From an uncultured Clostridia bacterium (lineage in GTDB: Bacteria > Bacillota > Clostridia > Christensenellales > Borkfalkiaceae): a DNA stretch of 47,655 nt. The stretch's first letter is position 1, and each line of letters opens with the position of its first letter. The stretch is from contig CAMWWH010000002.1 in NCBI GenBank assembly GCA_947177975.1, positions 1-47,655 on the forward strand, in the 5' to 3' direction. The notes under the pieces are model-generated. The model was not told where the DNA came from. It saw nothing but the letters and a program-made list of their open reading frames with translations, and did not search any database. This document shows positions 10,901-19,348 of the stretch, piece after piece. Made by a program: the position numbers and the translations under genes.

Positions 10901-12719
10901 ATTCGGCGACGAAGCTCAATCGACGGGCGACTATACGTTCGCAACCGTGTATTTGGGCTATACTGCCGACAGCGCGTTGACAAGCGTCGAATTAGGCGGT
11001 AAAATAAAAAGGATAGGCGAGGGCGTATTCGCCTACACGCAGCTCGAAAATAACAACTATATCAACGGTTGCGACAAGCTTACGCAAATCGATTTAAACA
11101 ACGTGACCGAAATAGGCGCTTACGCGTTTGCGGGTTGCAGTGCGCTCGCTACGGTGACGGGTATCGAGGACGTGGAAATTATCGGAAGCTACGCTTTCGA
11201 AAACTGCACCGCGCTCACCTCGGTTAACCTTACCGCTATTAAAGAAATACACGCGTGCGTGTTCCAGATGGCGACAAGCCTTTCGTCGGTTACTTTGGGA
11301 AGCGGACTCGAGGGTATAGGCGACTTCGCGTTCTTCGCGACCGCGATAAGCTCGGTAAGCATACCCGCAAACTGCTCGTATATCGGCAGTGCGGCGTTCG
11401 CGCGCAACCAGAGCATTACCGCGATAGAGGTAGACGACGGAAACGAAAACTATTTCGACGAAGACGGCGTGCTTTACAGATATATCGATAAGGCAAACGA
11501 AGTTTACGAGCTCACGGCTTATCCTCAGGGCAGGCTTGCCGAGCTTGCGGACGGCACGCGCACTTATACGGTACTCGAAAACACCGTATCGCTGTACGCG
11601 TTCTCGTTCTACTTCGTTCCGTCGACGAGCGTAAGTAAGATAGTATTGCCTCACACGCTGAACGTAATCGGACACAGCGCGTTCCTTTACAGCGGAATAA
11701 TGACCTTCCGCTTCGAGAGCATAGAAGCTCCCACGCTGTTGCAGTCGGCAATGGACAGAACGATTGCCAAGAACCAGCCTTCGAGTAACTCGTTCTTCTA
11801 CACCAACTTCGGCTATATTGTCAACCACATTAAAAAGCATCCTACGGACACCGTTACCGAGGTAAGCACGCTGTATATACTCTATCCCTCCAACGGAACG
11901 GGTTACGACAACTATATATACAACGGATTCTTCGGCACGAACAAAACGCAGTTCGGGGAAATGCCCGAGGACAGCACGAGGGAACTGGTCAATATAATCA
12001 AAGACCTTTACGACGTTGCAACCATTAAGGGTTGGAAGGTCGGCACCGACGACGAGACGGTAAAGGAATTTGCCGAAACCGTCAAGTACGCCCACGGACT
12101 GTACAATTCGTTAAAGACGGAAGCTCAGCTCGACTACGTAGGCAGCGAAAACGTAAACAAGCTCTTCGCGGTTGAAAGCGCGTTGGTTGCTATTAAGCCG
12201 TCGTTCGGCTTGCAGACCAAGATAAGCGACGTCGCGGTCGACGCAAGCTCTACGCACCGTGCGCAGTACGTCGAGGGTCAGAGATTCTCGTTGAACGGCG
12301 TCAGAATACTCGTCACTTACGACGACTATTCGACCGAGGTCGTCGGCGCGGCAAACAATTTCGTGCTCAGCGCCCGTTACGACAGAGAGCTTACGGGCAA
12401 CGACTCGTTCGTAACCTTAGACGGCGTGGGCAAGTACGCGGGACTCAGCGCAAACGTAGAGATAACCGTTTTCGAGGACGCGGGTGCGGAAATCCCGTCC
12501 GATAACGGAAACAACGGCGACGGTATACCCGCGGGCGTAATCGCGGTGATAGTCGTAGGTGCGGTAGCGGTCGTTGCGGCGGCGGTTGCGGCAGTGCTCA
12601 TAGTGCTTAAAAAGCGCAAGACGGCGGCGGTAAGCGGCGAAGAACCCGATGACGACCAGACCGCGGACGAAGACGATAATCAACAGGAAAACAGCGGAGA
12701 AGACAAAACCGATGACTAA
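4923..12719 (+). CDS. Giant surface subtilisin (S8 peptidase) with BspA-like leucine-rich repeats and C-terminal membrane anchor
   Basis: The product has 2598 residues. In order: a Sec signal peptide ending near AFA (about 36), an I9-like propeptide (about 60-170), then an S8 catalytic domain with D219 (ILDTG), H303 (HGTHVAG), N427 (AASN, oxyanion) and S697 (GTSMA). A protease-associated-like insert sits at about 530-650, and Fn3/C5a-peptidase-like and Big-like beta domains at about 810-1520. Roughly 1525-2290 is a long array of LRR_5/BspA-type repeats with the pattern IGxxAFxxCxxL. A hydrophobic helix at about 2534-2560 and a basic then acidic tail anchor it in the membrane; no LPXTG is present. 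All catalytic residues are intact, so it should be an active extracellular endopeptidase. It starts 20 bases after the lipoprotein gene and overlaps the next gene by 8 bases, arguing for one operon. Confidence 0.93.
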   Translation: MKFKFTRAVRRRAACIGLSAVMCATFAAGQLTAFAAKSGSGLNASADESYNLDFESANGKIDLTQIKIDNMSKDVIKDDGVSADVYSLTRTLIVTLEGEPLSERAYAGKSARQEIADEQQAFLSELRRAGVSYKFRSSYSSIVNAVAIDVKLSEYAKIKGLKGVSTVSVGSTYALPKTVESSDGVQQNSSNIYKTGIYNSSEYVNAGFDGSGMTVAILDTGLDYTHEAFRSAPAGTNGISFTYDYVDDKINNAEAASATEPVPFSSLKNIGAGTDDVYINEKVPFAFDYADRDTDVFPSYSQHGTHVAGIVAGKADNYTDKDGNVANEPFRGVAPEAQLVICKVFTDDLDDESVGGAEAVDILDALEDCYNLNVDVINMSLGSSAGFSSRALCPSGAREEDEEGYLMKSVYERIRNKGISLIVAASNDFSAGFGSAFGTNLTSNPDSGTVGSPSTFTGAMSVASVNGQYSSYLIANAVDKNGNPVEGGGNAIYFEESRNEDSEAYDFVDEMLNLYNQKNNLTGANAVDTATFRYVVIPGTGETTDYLPTVKRRLKRDPDNPNEIVIAIVKRGTSQFKDKIMTAIHQTYSGEDVGADAVIVYNNVSGTIRMSLGDMREHVPSASIPLDAGLLLTGNGTKTEGTLTVSRNYNNAGPFMNDYSSWGSTPDLKLKPDVTSHGGEITSAVAGGYYDEMSGTSMACPNLAGFEAIFKGYLKNSNSENIKSLWQLDDDPEITTAEALRLTKLTNNIVMSTAVTVYDQNKLPYSPRKQGAGLATLANVFGTGAYLYTKDTADVTDPDRMCEDGRPKAELGDDPRKSGVYNIKFYVKNFGDKELKFNTKSIFMTETVGKDGMSVAEMAYLLGGSAQWTAGGVSVGEGGEITVAAGATQEIAVTLTLSEADREYLKKFTNGMFVEGFLKLESATEGQCDLTLPFMGFYGDWKAAPMMDLSCFDIAKDAKNTALKDEDRAQPRVWATQPYGYYAGYNYTIPLGSFLYIQDEAKEHTADYVYVDEEHIAVSRDFGEFYGDNNASNYLTTAGIKTLYAGLLRGAEVVTYTLTNVDTGEIIADEFGNETRVVYRANKSYAGGGSSHPSQVLLELKPDEIGLAANGKYRLDFSFYFDYDDYKAYIDGDADAFTYIDENGNKQTHGVYKDNVFSMNFYVDYEAPVLVDSRIRFQNLKDESNKDYQRVYLDLDIFDNHYPQAVILCYADTENASSVELTEIKLATEYVIPILNPRKNTINTVSVEITEFYEDYRGKLWVEIDDYALNHNTYSLSLDYMRTTSVAPSDFTLTLDGKPVTTDYNHPITVQQNTTVKFGVQSNDSSKTNWDLSNFDWATSDSYVASVKNGEVFGAHAESGAVTLTVRGGVGADGRQTTKTVYIKVVESDVTLNPLTAKATFGVIVNGAEGLSKAEGMVEVNSGQKFRLTPVIDPWYFPTDDIVWVWNADSGANNPERATVDQNGNVTVIYEGEYSEQVTVTATAHKGTADGEEMFKAEVLLSIQPSFTVTGSSVTKYRGAGGVLTDEITIGNQTFENVRVLTFPEDMSANQIGERAFRDCENVEIIIIPKSVATIDKRAFEGCVNLKAVCFVQKDALDIPNSALTLIAESAFTGCTSLQVVDLSNCKLFTVARTAFAGCTALEEVVNMAAVGTAYDGAFMGCTALESADISRLHVAGVSVFDGCSSISSITTSDYSAIGTYMFRGCTSLTNVINIKSAVIGAGAFSGCSNLGAVNYSYNGEAVRSIGARAFENCQSLTTFTVTGKEVASIGDYAFRNCSQLGSFDLSNVASIGNGAFEGVPSVTKDGAVIKDNNTLVLAPTTVTAAFAQQLASGTITAIGPNAFSASHMATGVTSLDLSNITSIGNGAFRGLTGLKSVTLNSSLTTIPAYAFYGTGLTEITIPSSVTAIGSYAFADCSALASVNLSTLTDLTDIGAGAFRGTAITTLNLPNSVNTIGDGAFALCEQLTQATINSVKTMGSFVFALCPNLTTAVFGDEAQSTGDYTFATVYLGYTADSALTSVELGGKIKRIGEGVFAYTQLENNNYINGCDKLTQIDLNNVTEIGAYAFAGCSALATVTGIEDVEIIGSYAFENCTALTSVNLTAIKEIHACVFQMATSLSSVTLGSGLEGIGDFAFFATAISSVSIPANCSYIGSAAFARNQSITAIEVDDGNENYFDEDGVLYRYIDKANEVYELTAYPQGRLAELADGTRTYTVLENTVSLYAFSFYFVPSTSVSKIVLPHTLNVIGHSAFLYSGIMTFRFESIEAPTLLQSAMDRTIAKNQPSSNSFFYTNFGYIVNHIKKHPTDTVTEVSTLYILYPSNGTGYDNYIYNGFFGTNKTQFGEMPEDSTRELVNIIKDLYDVATIKGWKVGTDDETVKEFAETVKYAHGLYNSLKTEAQLDYVGSENVNKLFAVESALVAIKPSFGLQTKISDVAVDASSTHRAQYVEGQRFSLNGVRILVTYDDYSTEVVGAANNFVLSARYDRELTGNDSFVTLDGVGKYAGLSANVEITVFEDAGAEIPSDNGNNGDGIPAGVIAVIVVGAVAVVAAAVAAVLIVLKKRKTAAVSGEEPDDDQTADEDDNQQENSGEDKTDD

Positions 12720-14385
12720 GAGATTAAAGGTTTACTTGCTAATAGCTTTTGCGGCGGCAGGCGCGGCGTGCACGCTTGCCGGCTGCAAGATAGGCAGACC
12801 GGGGCGTGCGGAAATACTCGCCGGCTACGACAGTCACGTTACGTACTACTCGAACGGCGGGTCGTTCAACGATTCGTCCACGACGACCGTAATGGAGATA
12901 TACTACAAAGCCGGCAACGAAGGCGTGCCGTTCTTCAACGTTACCAATAAAACGAGGGAGTACGGATTGGACGTCGTACGCCGCGGCTACAACCTGATAG
13001 GCTGGTACGAGCCCGAGCGTTACACCGCAGAGGACAAACCCGATTCCGAATACGTAGAAGAGGGCGATATAAAGTTCGTAATAACCTACGTTCCCGACGC
13101 TAACGGCAATATTCCCGAAGACGCGGGCGAAGGTTTGGGAGAAACCGTAACCGAAGCTGTATTCCCCTTAAAGAACAGCAACGGCAGCTATATCGTCGAC
13201 AGCACTAACGACAGACCCGTGTTCGCGAGAATGAACAATGACGGCAGTCTGAAGGACGAGCAGATTTTAGAAGCGCGCGTCACCGCCGTACCCGACGAAA
13301 CCAAGCTTGTAGCGGGCTTTAACGAAGAGGATAAAGAGGTCAACAACCTCACGATAATGCGCGACGACTCGAAGTACGTGTGCGCCGCGTGGGAGCGTGC
13401 GGCAAGTATAAGATACAACCTTATCGTAACCGACGAGAACGGCAACGTTTTAGCCGACGCGGATAAAGACGACCCTACCTACTACAAGGTTTTCGACAAT
13501 GAAGGAAACGAAGTATCCAAGTATAAAAACGAAGACGCTATCGATTTGCTTCCCATACACGGCGATACGGTAACACCTTTGGACAGAGCGCCTCTGGAAA
13601 TAAGCGGACTGACGTTCGTGAGAACGTATATGGACAAGGCTCTGACCGAGCGTGTGCACAGCATACCCAAACCCGAGAAGACGGAAAAGGATAAAGACCC
13701 GATAGTCGACGTTTACTGCCGCTACGTTTTGGGCGACTGGACGGTAGTTACCGCCAAGAAGGTTATCGAGGTGCAGGCGGATTACGAAAGCAGAATAAAG
13801 ACTATGTTCAGCGGTCTGTGGAACGCGGACAGCAAGTATCTGATAATAGACGATATCGACTGTACGGGCTTCTCGGCGTTTCCTTTAAAGAAAATACCGC
13901 AGAGCGGCAACGTAGGTGTTGCGGCTTCGAATGCGACCATAGTCGTTGCGGGAAGCAAAGCGCTGACGATAAGCAACCTCAGCTTTGCTATAAGCGGCGA
14001 TATGAATAACTGGGATACATATTCCATATTCGGCAGAATAGGCGAGTCGTTCAAGGTCACGGGCGCGGGACTGATATTAAAGAATACGACCGTAACGTTA
14101 GCCAGCGCAACCAAGCCCTACAACTTCTATGCAATCTGCGAGGCGGCGGATACCGCGGCTTCGGCAAACGTAAATCTGACGATAGATACGGTTACGGTTA
14201 CGTATCAGCTTGCAGAGGGCGGAATGATAAACGGCATGCAGAGCGGCGGCACAGTTACTCACTGGATGTTCGGCGGCGCGGCAAGCGACCAGGCGTTCCT
14301 TACCCAGTTTACGGGCATAAAACTTGCAAGCGGCGATAACAGCTCTATATCCGAGTATGTGCAGCAGCCCGAACAGCAGGACTAA
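12712..14385 (+). CDS. Lipoprotein with an InlB B-repeat-like segment
   Basis: The product has 557 residues. The ATG at 12712 lies inside the stop region of the protease gene (8-base overlap) and is preceded by a GGAGAAG ribosome binding site. A longer reading from 12649 would begin within the protease gene and bury the signal peptide, so I reject it. The lipobox LAGC places lipidation at C25. Residues about 30-105 resemble the Listeria-Bacteroides (InlB) repeat, with YYSNGGSF and later GYNLIGWYEPE. The rest is beta-rich and unrecognised. Tight coupling to the protease suggests it works with it at the surface, perhaps as an adhesin or a partner; no enzymatic motif was seen. Confidence 0.75.
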   Translation: MTKRLKVYLLIAFAAAGAACTLAGCKIGRPGRAEILAGYDSHVTYYSNGGSFNDSSTTTVMEIYYKAGNEGVPFFNVTNKTREYGLDVVRRGYNLIGWYEPERYTAEDKPDSEYVEEGDIKFVITYVPDANGNIPEDAGEGLGETVTEAVFPLKNSNGSYIVDSTNDRPVFARMNNDGSLKDEQILEARVTAVPDETKLVAGFNEEDKEVNNLTIMRDDSKYVCAAWERAASIRYNLIVTDENGNVLADADKDDPTYYKVFDNEGNEVSKYKNEDAIDLLPIHGDTVTPLDRAPLEISGLTFVRTYMDKALTERVHSIPKPEKTEKDKDPIVDVYCRYVLGDWTVVTAKKVIEVQADYESRIKTMFSGLWNADSKYLIIDDIDCTGFSAFPLKKIPQSGNVGVAASNATIVVAGSKALTISNLSFAISGDMNNWDTYSIFGRIGESFKVTGAGLILKNTTVTLASATKPYNFYAICEAADTAASANVNLTIDTVTVTYQLAEGGMINGMQSGGTVTHWMFGGAASDQAFLTQFTGIKLASGDNSSISEYVQQPEQQD

Positions 14386-14427
14386 AAAAATTAACGAAGA
14401 ATAAGCACTTTTTCAAGGAGGACCATT

Positions 14428-17190
14428 GTGAAAAAGATTTTTAAAGCATTGATGTGCGCATCCCTTGCAGGCGTAATATCCGTCGGCACTATCGGAGCGG
14501 TCGGCTGTAAGAATGAAGGCGACCCCGGTTCGGGCGTCGACCTCAGCAAGCGCGAGTACCGCAATTCCGAAACGCAGCCTTTAAGACTTTCAATCGGCGC
14601 GGTTGACGAGAATTTCAATCCCTTGTACTATACCTCGCTCAACGACGGCACGATAGCTAACCTTACTCAGGTCAGCTTAATCACGTCCGACTCGGAGGGC
14701 AAGCTCTCGTTCGGCGAAGACGAGCCTACGGTTGCGCTCGACTATCTCGAAACGTATTATGCGGCAAACGGTCATACGTTGGCGACGGGCGACGGCAGAA
14801 CAGTCCAAAAATACGGCGCGGACGGCGATACGTCGGGCGATATCAACGGCAGCACCACGTACGAGTTTTTAATTAAAAAAGGTATGAAGTTCTCGGACGG
14901 TCACGACCTCACGGTTATGGACGTACTGTTCAATCTCTACGTCTATCTCGACCCTCTTTACAGCGGTTCGAACACGATATATTCGACCAAAATTAAGGGC
15001 TTGACTGCGTACAGAACCAACACGCCGGGCGCTCCCGACGACCTTGCGGGCGACGCGACGGATACTGCTCTCTACGTAAACGCGGACAACCGCGTTACGG
15101 CGCTTTACAAATGGGCGGACGGCAAATTGCCCACCTTTGACGCAAACGACAAAGCAAAGGCAGTTAAGCTTTATAAAGAAAAGCTCGAATCGGACTGGAA
15201 CTCCATCGCAACGGGCTATGTCGAGGCTTACAAAAATTATTATTTCGACGAAGCCTGGAAGGCGTTCTTATACGAGGAAGGCGCAATTAAAGACCAGATG
15301 GTTCAAAATGAAAACGGCGCCTGGACGCAGGTTAAGGACGAGAGCGGCAAATATCTTACCCAAATCGACCCCGACCCTGCAAACGGCGGCGCAATTTCGG
15401 ATATCGGACAGGAAATTATCGCTTATATGCAGGATGAAGTTTCCGCCGCGGCTATTGCCGAAGAAATCGCCAAAAACCCCGGAATGAAAGAGGAAGTCGC
15501 AAAGCTTAACCTTCAGAAGAAAGCGGCGATAGAATATATTTACGACGCGAATACTTCTCAGGAAGGTATCAAAAAGATACTCGGCGACGGTTCGTTCTAC
15601 GGCACGGTTTTAGACGAGTTCTATAAGGAAGAGGTTTCCAACAAGGTAGCCAACCAAGGCGGCAAAAAGGTCGACAGAATAGAGGGTATAACCGTTTCGC
15701 ATACAGGCGACGCAGAGCATAACGGAACGTTTAACGGTAAGACTTACACGGAAGACCACGATATCTTAAAGATAGAAGTAGCGGGCATCGACCCGAAGGC
15801 AAAGTGGAACTTCGGCTTCTCCGTTGCTCCCATGCACTATTATTCGAGCACGAACTATGAAGGTAAGGACTACGTTGCCGCGGCAATGAAGGACTATACG
15901 GACGGCAAAGTGTACGCGGGTACGGCTACCGAATTCGGCGTAGAGTACAGCAATACGGGCTTTATCGACGACGTTTTAACCTCTGACAGTAAAAAGGGCT
16001 TACCCGTAGGAGCGGGCGCTTACAAGTGCTGCACGTACAGTTACGGGCAGAGCGGACTTACTGCGGGCACGTTCTTCTACAGCAATACGGCGTTCTTCGA
16101 GAGAAACATCTATTTCGAAACAATGGGTGCGGAAATCGAAAACGCAAAGATAAAGTACGTAACGTATGCGGTAACGGACGACGATAAAATCGTAGATAAG
16201 CTCTTAAAGGGTGAAATCGACTACGGCGAGCCCATAGCAACCGCGGTCAATAAGGCTGCCGTAAAGGGTATGGCTTCGATAGACTTTAAGACGGGCGGTT
16301 ACGGCTACGTCGGCATCAACCCCAAGTCGGTGCCCGATATCACGGTAAGAAGAGCAATAATGATGGCGTTCGATACTCAGGAAATTATCGAATACTACGG
16401 TCAGGACCTCGTAGACATCATATACAGACCCATATCGAACACGTCGTGGGTTTGGGATCACGTCACAAGACCCACTGCCAAGGACGCTTACTATAAAAAG
16501 GCTGCCAACGCAAAGGCTATACAAGATTATATCGAGAAAGAAAACGGTTGGCAGTTAGTCGGCAATACCTGGTACGATAGCGACGGTAACGAAGTGAATC
16601 TCACCTATACGTTCACCATTGCGGGTCAATCGGTAGACCACCCCGCTTACCATATGTTCGTAGCTGCCGAAGAGGTACTTGAAAGGGCAGGCTTCAGTAT
16701 TTCGGTAGAAACCGACATAAGAGCTTTGCAGAAGTTAGCGACGGGCAACCTCGAAGTGTGGGCGGCGGCTTGGTCGTCGAGTATCGACCCCGACCCCTAT
16801 CAGATTTACAGTATCTATTCCAAGGCGTCCAGCACTAAGAACTGGAACAAGGACGGCATACTTAAAGACACTATCACGTATGCGAAGGAATACGAGATAG
16901 CGCAAAAGCTCAACAATAAGATTTTGGCGGGCAGACAGACGCTCGACGAACAGCTCCGTGCAAACATTTACGGTCGTTCGGTCGGTTCCGATTTGTGCGC
17001 TCTCGACCTTATAATGGAGCTTGCGGTCGAGTTCCCCACCTATCAGAGAAAGGATTTGTGCGTATACAACGGCAACGTGCTCGACAGAAGCACTATGACG
17101 AAAGATCCTTCGCACAATATGGGACCCATAGCCGAATTGTGGAAGTTATCCTATTTCGTACGTCCCGCAAACGAAGAACCCGCAGAATAA
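14428..17190 (+). CDS. oppA: Oligopeptide ABC transporter substrate-binding lipoprotein (OppA-like)
   Basis: The product has 920 residues. It begins with GTG, 7 bases after AAGGAG (14415-14420), and has a lipoprotein signal with C27 as lipidation site. The SBP_bac_5 fold is recognisable from LRLSIGAVDENFNPL near the start, FLIKKGMKFSDGHDLT and the later YVGINPKSVPDITVRRAIM block. It binds peptides outside the cell and delivers them to the OppBC pore. It is far longer than the usual 530-600 residues, with a helical, charged stretch around residues 220-420 that has no counterpart in classical OppA. The following genes encode all other transporter subunits, which makes the role secure even though the exact peptide range is not known. 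Confidence 0.9.
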   Translation: MKKIFKALMCASLAGVISVGTIGAVGCKNEGDPGSGVDLSKREYRNSETQPLRLSIGAVDENFNPLYYTSLNDGTIANLTQVSLITSDSEGKLSFGEDEPTVALDYLETYYAANGHTLATGDGRTVQKYGADGDTSGDINGSTTYEFLIKKGMKFSDGHDLTVMDVLFNLYVYLDPLYSGSNTIYSTKIKGLTAYRTNTPGAPDDLAGDATDTALYVNADNRVTALYKWADGKLPTFDANDKAKAVKLYKEKLESDWNSIATGYVEAYKNYYFDEAWKAFLYEEGAIKDQMVQNENGAWTQVKDESGKYLTQIDPDPANGGAISDIGQEIIAYMQDEVSAAAIAEEIAKNPGMKEEVAKLNLQKKAAIEYIYDANTSQEGIKKILGDGSFYGTVLDEFYKEEVSNKVANQGGKKVDRIEGITVSHTGDAEHNGTFNGKTYTEDHDILKIEVAGIDPKAKWNFGFSVAPMHYYSSTNYEGKDYVAAAMKDYTDGKVYAGTATEFGVEYSNTGFIDDVLTSDSKKGLPVGAGAYKCCTYSYGQSGLTAGTFFYSNTAFFERNIYFETMGAEIENAKIKYVTYAVTDDDKIVDKLLKGEIDYGEPIATAVNKAAVKGMASIDFKTGGYGYVGINPKSVPDITVRRAIMMAFDTQEIIEYYGQDLVDIIYRPISNTSWVWDHVTRPTAKDAYYKKAANAKAIQDYIEKENGWQLVGNTWYDSDGNEVNLTYTFTIAGQSVDHPAYHMFVAAEEVLERAGFSISVETDIRALQKLATGNLEVWAAAWSSSIDPDPYQIYSIYSKASSTKNWNKDGILKDTITYAKEYEIAQKLNNKILAGRQTLDEQLRANIYGRSVGSDLCALDLIMELAVEFPTYQRKDLCVYNGNVLDRSTMTKDPSHNMGPIAELWKLSYFVRPANEEPAE

Positions 17191-17214
17191 TAACAAATCT
17201 CCACGGAGTAAACA

Positions 17215-18216
17215 ATGGTAAAGTATATAATCAAAAGATTACTGCTTGCGGCACTTATACTGCTCGGCGTATCGTTTATTCTGTACGTGCTGATGAGATG
17301 CGCGCCCAGTAACATTATCGCCGACCAGTATATGGAAACGCATAAAGATCTGCCCGATGAAGAGAGGGCGAGAAACCTTAAAGCTCTTCTCGCAGCGTAC
17401 GGGCTGGACGACGACTCGTTTTTCGGCATATTGAAGGGCTATTTTATGTGGTTCGGCAAATTCCTCCGCGGAGATATGGGCAGGTCGTTCTCGCGCAGTA
17501 TGCCGGTTGAGGAAGTTATCGGTCAGTATATGTGGCTGTCGTTCGGCATTTCGTTCGTGGCGCTCATACTCGAAATGTTAATCGCGATACCCCTCGGCGT
17601 AAAGTGCGCGGTCAATCAGTACGGCAAGCTCGACTACGTGGCGACAGTGCTGTGTATGGTCGGTATAGCGTTCCCGTCCTTCTTCCTCGGCAATCTGTTT
17701 ATAAAATGGTTTGCGGTCGATTTGGGCTGGTTCCCTATAGACGGCTTGACGGGCAACTATGCGGTAGGCAGCAGCAATTTTGAAATTTTCCTGCATAATA
17801 TATGGTGCCTTATACTGCCTATGACGGTAATGGTGCTTTTGAGCATCGGCGGACTTATGCGCTACACGCGTACCAACACGCTCGAGGTTTTAAACGCCGA
17901 CTACATAAGAACGGCGCGCGCCAAGGGACTTTCGGAAAGTAAGGTCGTGTATAAGCACGTATTCCGCAACACGATGATACCTTTGGTTACGCAGTTGTCG
18001 TTCACGCTGCCCACTCTATTCGGCGGCGCTATGATAACCGAGCAGGTATTCAATCTGCCCGGTATCGGTAACATCACCTATCAGGCTATGCTCAAAAACG
18101 ACATATTCCTCGTTCTGGGCTACAATATGTTCCTTGCCGTGCTTACGGTCATCGGCGTTCTGCTCGCGGACATTATGTACGCGGTAGTCGACCCGAGAGT
18201 AAAACTTGGCAGGTAA
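17215..18216 (+). CDS. oppB: Oligopeptide ABC transporter permease (OppB-like)
   Basis: The product has 333 residues. It is a typical DppB/OppB permease: an N-terminal membrane helix starting MVKYIIKRLLLAALILLGVS, an external loop, then five more helices. The cytoplasmic EAA coupling motif is visible as DYIRTARAKGLSESKVVYKHVFRN around residues 223-246. It forms half of the membrane pore and contacts an ATPase subunit through that loop. The gene lies 24 bases after oppA and 11 bases before oppC. Length and topology are normal for the family. Confidence 0.93.
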   Translation: MVKYIIKRLLLAALILLGVSFILYVLMRCAPSNIIADQYMETHKDLPDEERARNLKALLAAYGLDDDSFFGILKGYFMWFGKFLRGDMGRSFSRSMPVEEVIGQYMWLSFGISFVALILEMLIAIPLGVKCAVNQYGKLDYVATVLCMVGIAFPSFFLGNLFIKWFAVDLGWFPIDGLTGNYAVGSSNFEIFLHNIWCLILPMTVMVLLSIGGLMRYTRTNTLEVLNADYIRTARAKGLSESKVVYKHVFRNTMIPLVTQLSFTLPTLFGGAMITEQVFNLPGIGNITYQAMLKNDIFLVLGYNMFLAVLTVIGVLLADIMYAVVDPRVKLGR

Positions 18217-18227
18217 GGAGGTGCGTT

Positions 18228-19346
18228 ATGGAAGAAGATAAGAAATTAGACGGTGCGACCGTCGCGGAGGCGGAAGTCGAAACTGCCGTTGCCGCGACTA
18301 ATCTGACCGAAAATGAAAAGGGCGACGATTTACACGGCGAAAACCTGACCGAAAGGGCAAAGGTACTTTCGCCCGGAATGACCGTTTTAAAGAGGTTTTT
18401 CCGCTCAAAGCTGTCGGTTATCGGCTTGGTGACTATCGTACTTTTGTTTCTGTTTGCGTTTTTGGGACCCGTATTTTCGCCTTGGGCGGCTAACGGCGGC
18501 ACGGTGCTCGATTACGACCCTTCGCGCGTAAAGGAAATCATTACGCCTACGTCGATTATGTACGAGGTAGACGGCAAGTCCTATCAGGCGATGGGCATAG
18601 TCGTAAGCATGCCAAGAAGCGTCAAGCTCGGCGATATCAGCTGGGCGCACTGGATGGGCACCGACGATATGGGTTACGACGTATTGACGCGTTTAATGTA
18701 CGGCGGCAGAGTATCGCTGACAATCGGCTTCGTCGTAGTAATCATCGAAACTATTATAGGCGTAATTATGGGCGGACTTGCGGGCTATTTCGGCAAGTGG
18801 GTCGATAACCTCATAATGCGTATAGTCGATATTTTAAGCTGTATACCGACAATTCCCATAATGCTTATTCTGTCGGTTATTTTCACCGAGAGCGGCTTGG
18901 GCAACAGTATTGCAAAGCTGTATTATATGATGATGGTGCTGTGTCTTATCGGCTGGGTCGGTACGGCGCGACTTGTGCGAGGGCAGATATTATCCCTGCG
19001 CGAACAGGAGTTTATGCTTGCGGCAAAGGCGTCGGGACTGTCTACGTTCTCCAAGATATTCAAGCACCTTATACCCAACGTAATCCCGCAGCTAATCGTA
19101 TCTATGACGCTCGGCTTGGGCAGTATAATTCTGACCGAGGCAACGCTCGGCTTCCTCGGTATAGGCGCGCCTTTGGGTACGGCAACCTGGGGCAGCCTCA
19201 TCCAACTTGCAGGCAAGAGCACGTTCAGGCAGTACTATCCCAACCTTTGGGTGGGCGCGGGCGTGTGCATAACGCTTGCGATACTTGCGTTTAACTTTGT
19301 CGGAGACGGCTTGCGCGACGCCTTCGACCCCAAGATGAAGAGGTAA
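18228..19346 (+). CDS. oppC: Oligopeptide ABC transporter permease (OppC-like)
   Basis: The product has 372 residues. The DppC/OppC fold shows a first membrane helix near residues 60-85, the GTDDMGYDVLTRLMYGGRVSL block typical of OppC, and an EAA loop (LAAKASGLSTFSKIFKHLIPN) near residues 263-283. It is longer than the usual 290-310 residues: the cytoplasmic N-terminus has about 55 extra charged residues and the loop between the first two helices is enlarged (about 85-140). It pairs with OppB to form the pore. The start follows AAGGAGG closely, and the next gene begins 2 bases after its stop. Confidence 0.93.
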   Translation: MEEDKKLDGATVAEAEVETAVAATNLTENEKGDDLHGENLTERAKVLSPGMTVLKRFFRSKLSVIGLVTIVLLFLFAFLGPVFSPWAANGGTVLDYDPSRVKEIITPTSIMYEVDGKSYQAMGIVVSMPRSVKLGDISWAHWMGTDDMGYDVLTRLMYGGRVSLTIGFVVVIIETIIGVIMGGLAGYFGKWVDNLIMRIVDILSCIPTIPIMLILSVIFTESGLGNSIAKLYYMMMVLCLIGWVGTARLVRGQILSLREQEFMLAAKASGLSTFSKIFKHLIPNVIPQLIVSMTLGLGSIILTEATLGFLGIGAPLGTATWGSLIQLAGKSTFRQYYPNLWVGAGVCITLAILAFNFVGDGLRDAFDPKMKR

Positions 19347-19348
19347 GT

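Noticed and set aside
9540-11750. DNA-level tandem repeat or CRISPR-like array in the leucine-rich region
   Set aside because: The repetition is at protein level (IGxxAFxxC), with varied codons and unit length; there are no identical repeats with unique spacers.
11094-12095. A 333-codon open frame opposite the leucine-rich repeats of the protease
   Set aside because: The composition is that of a reverse-frame shadow and the plus-strand frame has clear LRR_5 repeats.
12520-12719. Sortase-anchored C-terminus of the protease
   Set aside because: There is a hydrophobic helix and a basic patch, but no LPXTG-like motif before it, and a long acidic tail follows.
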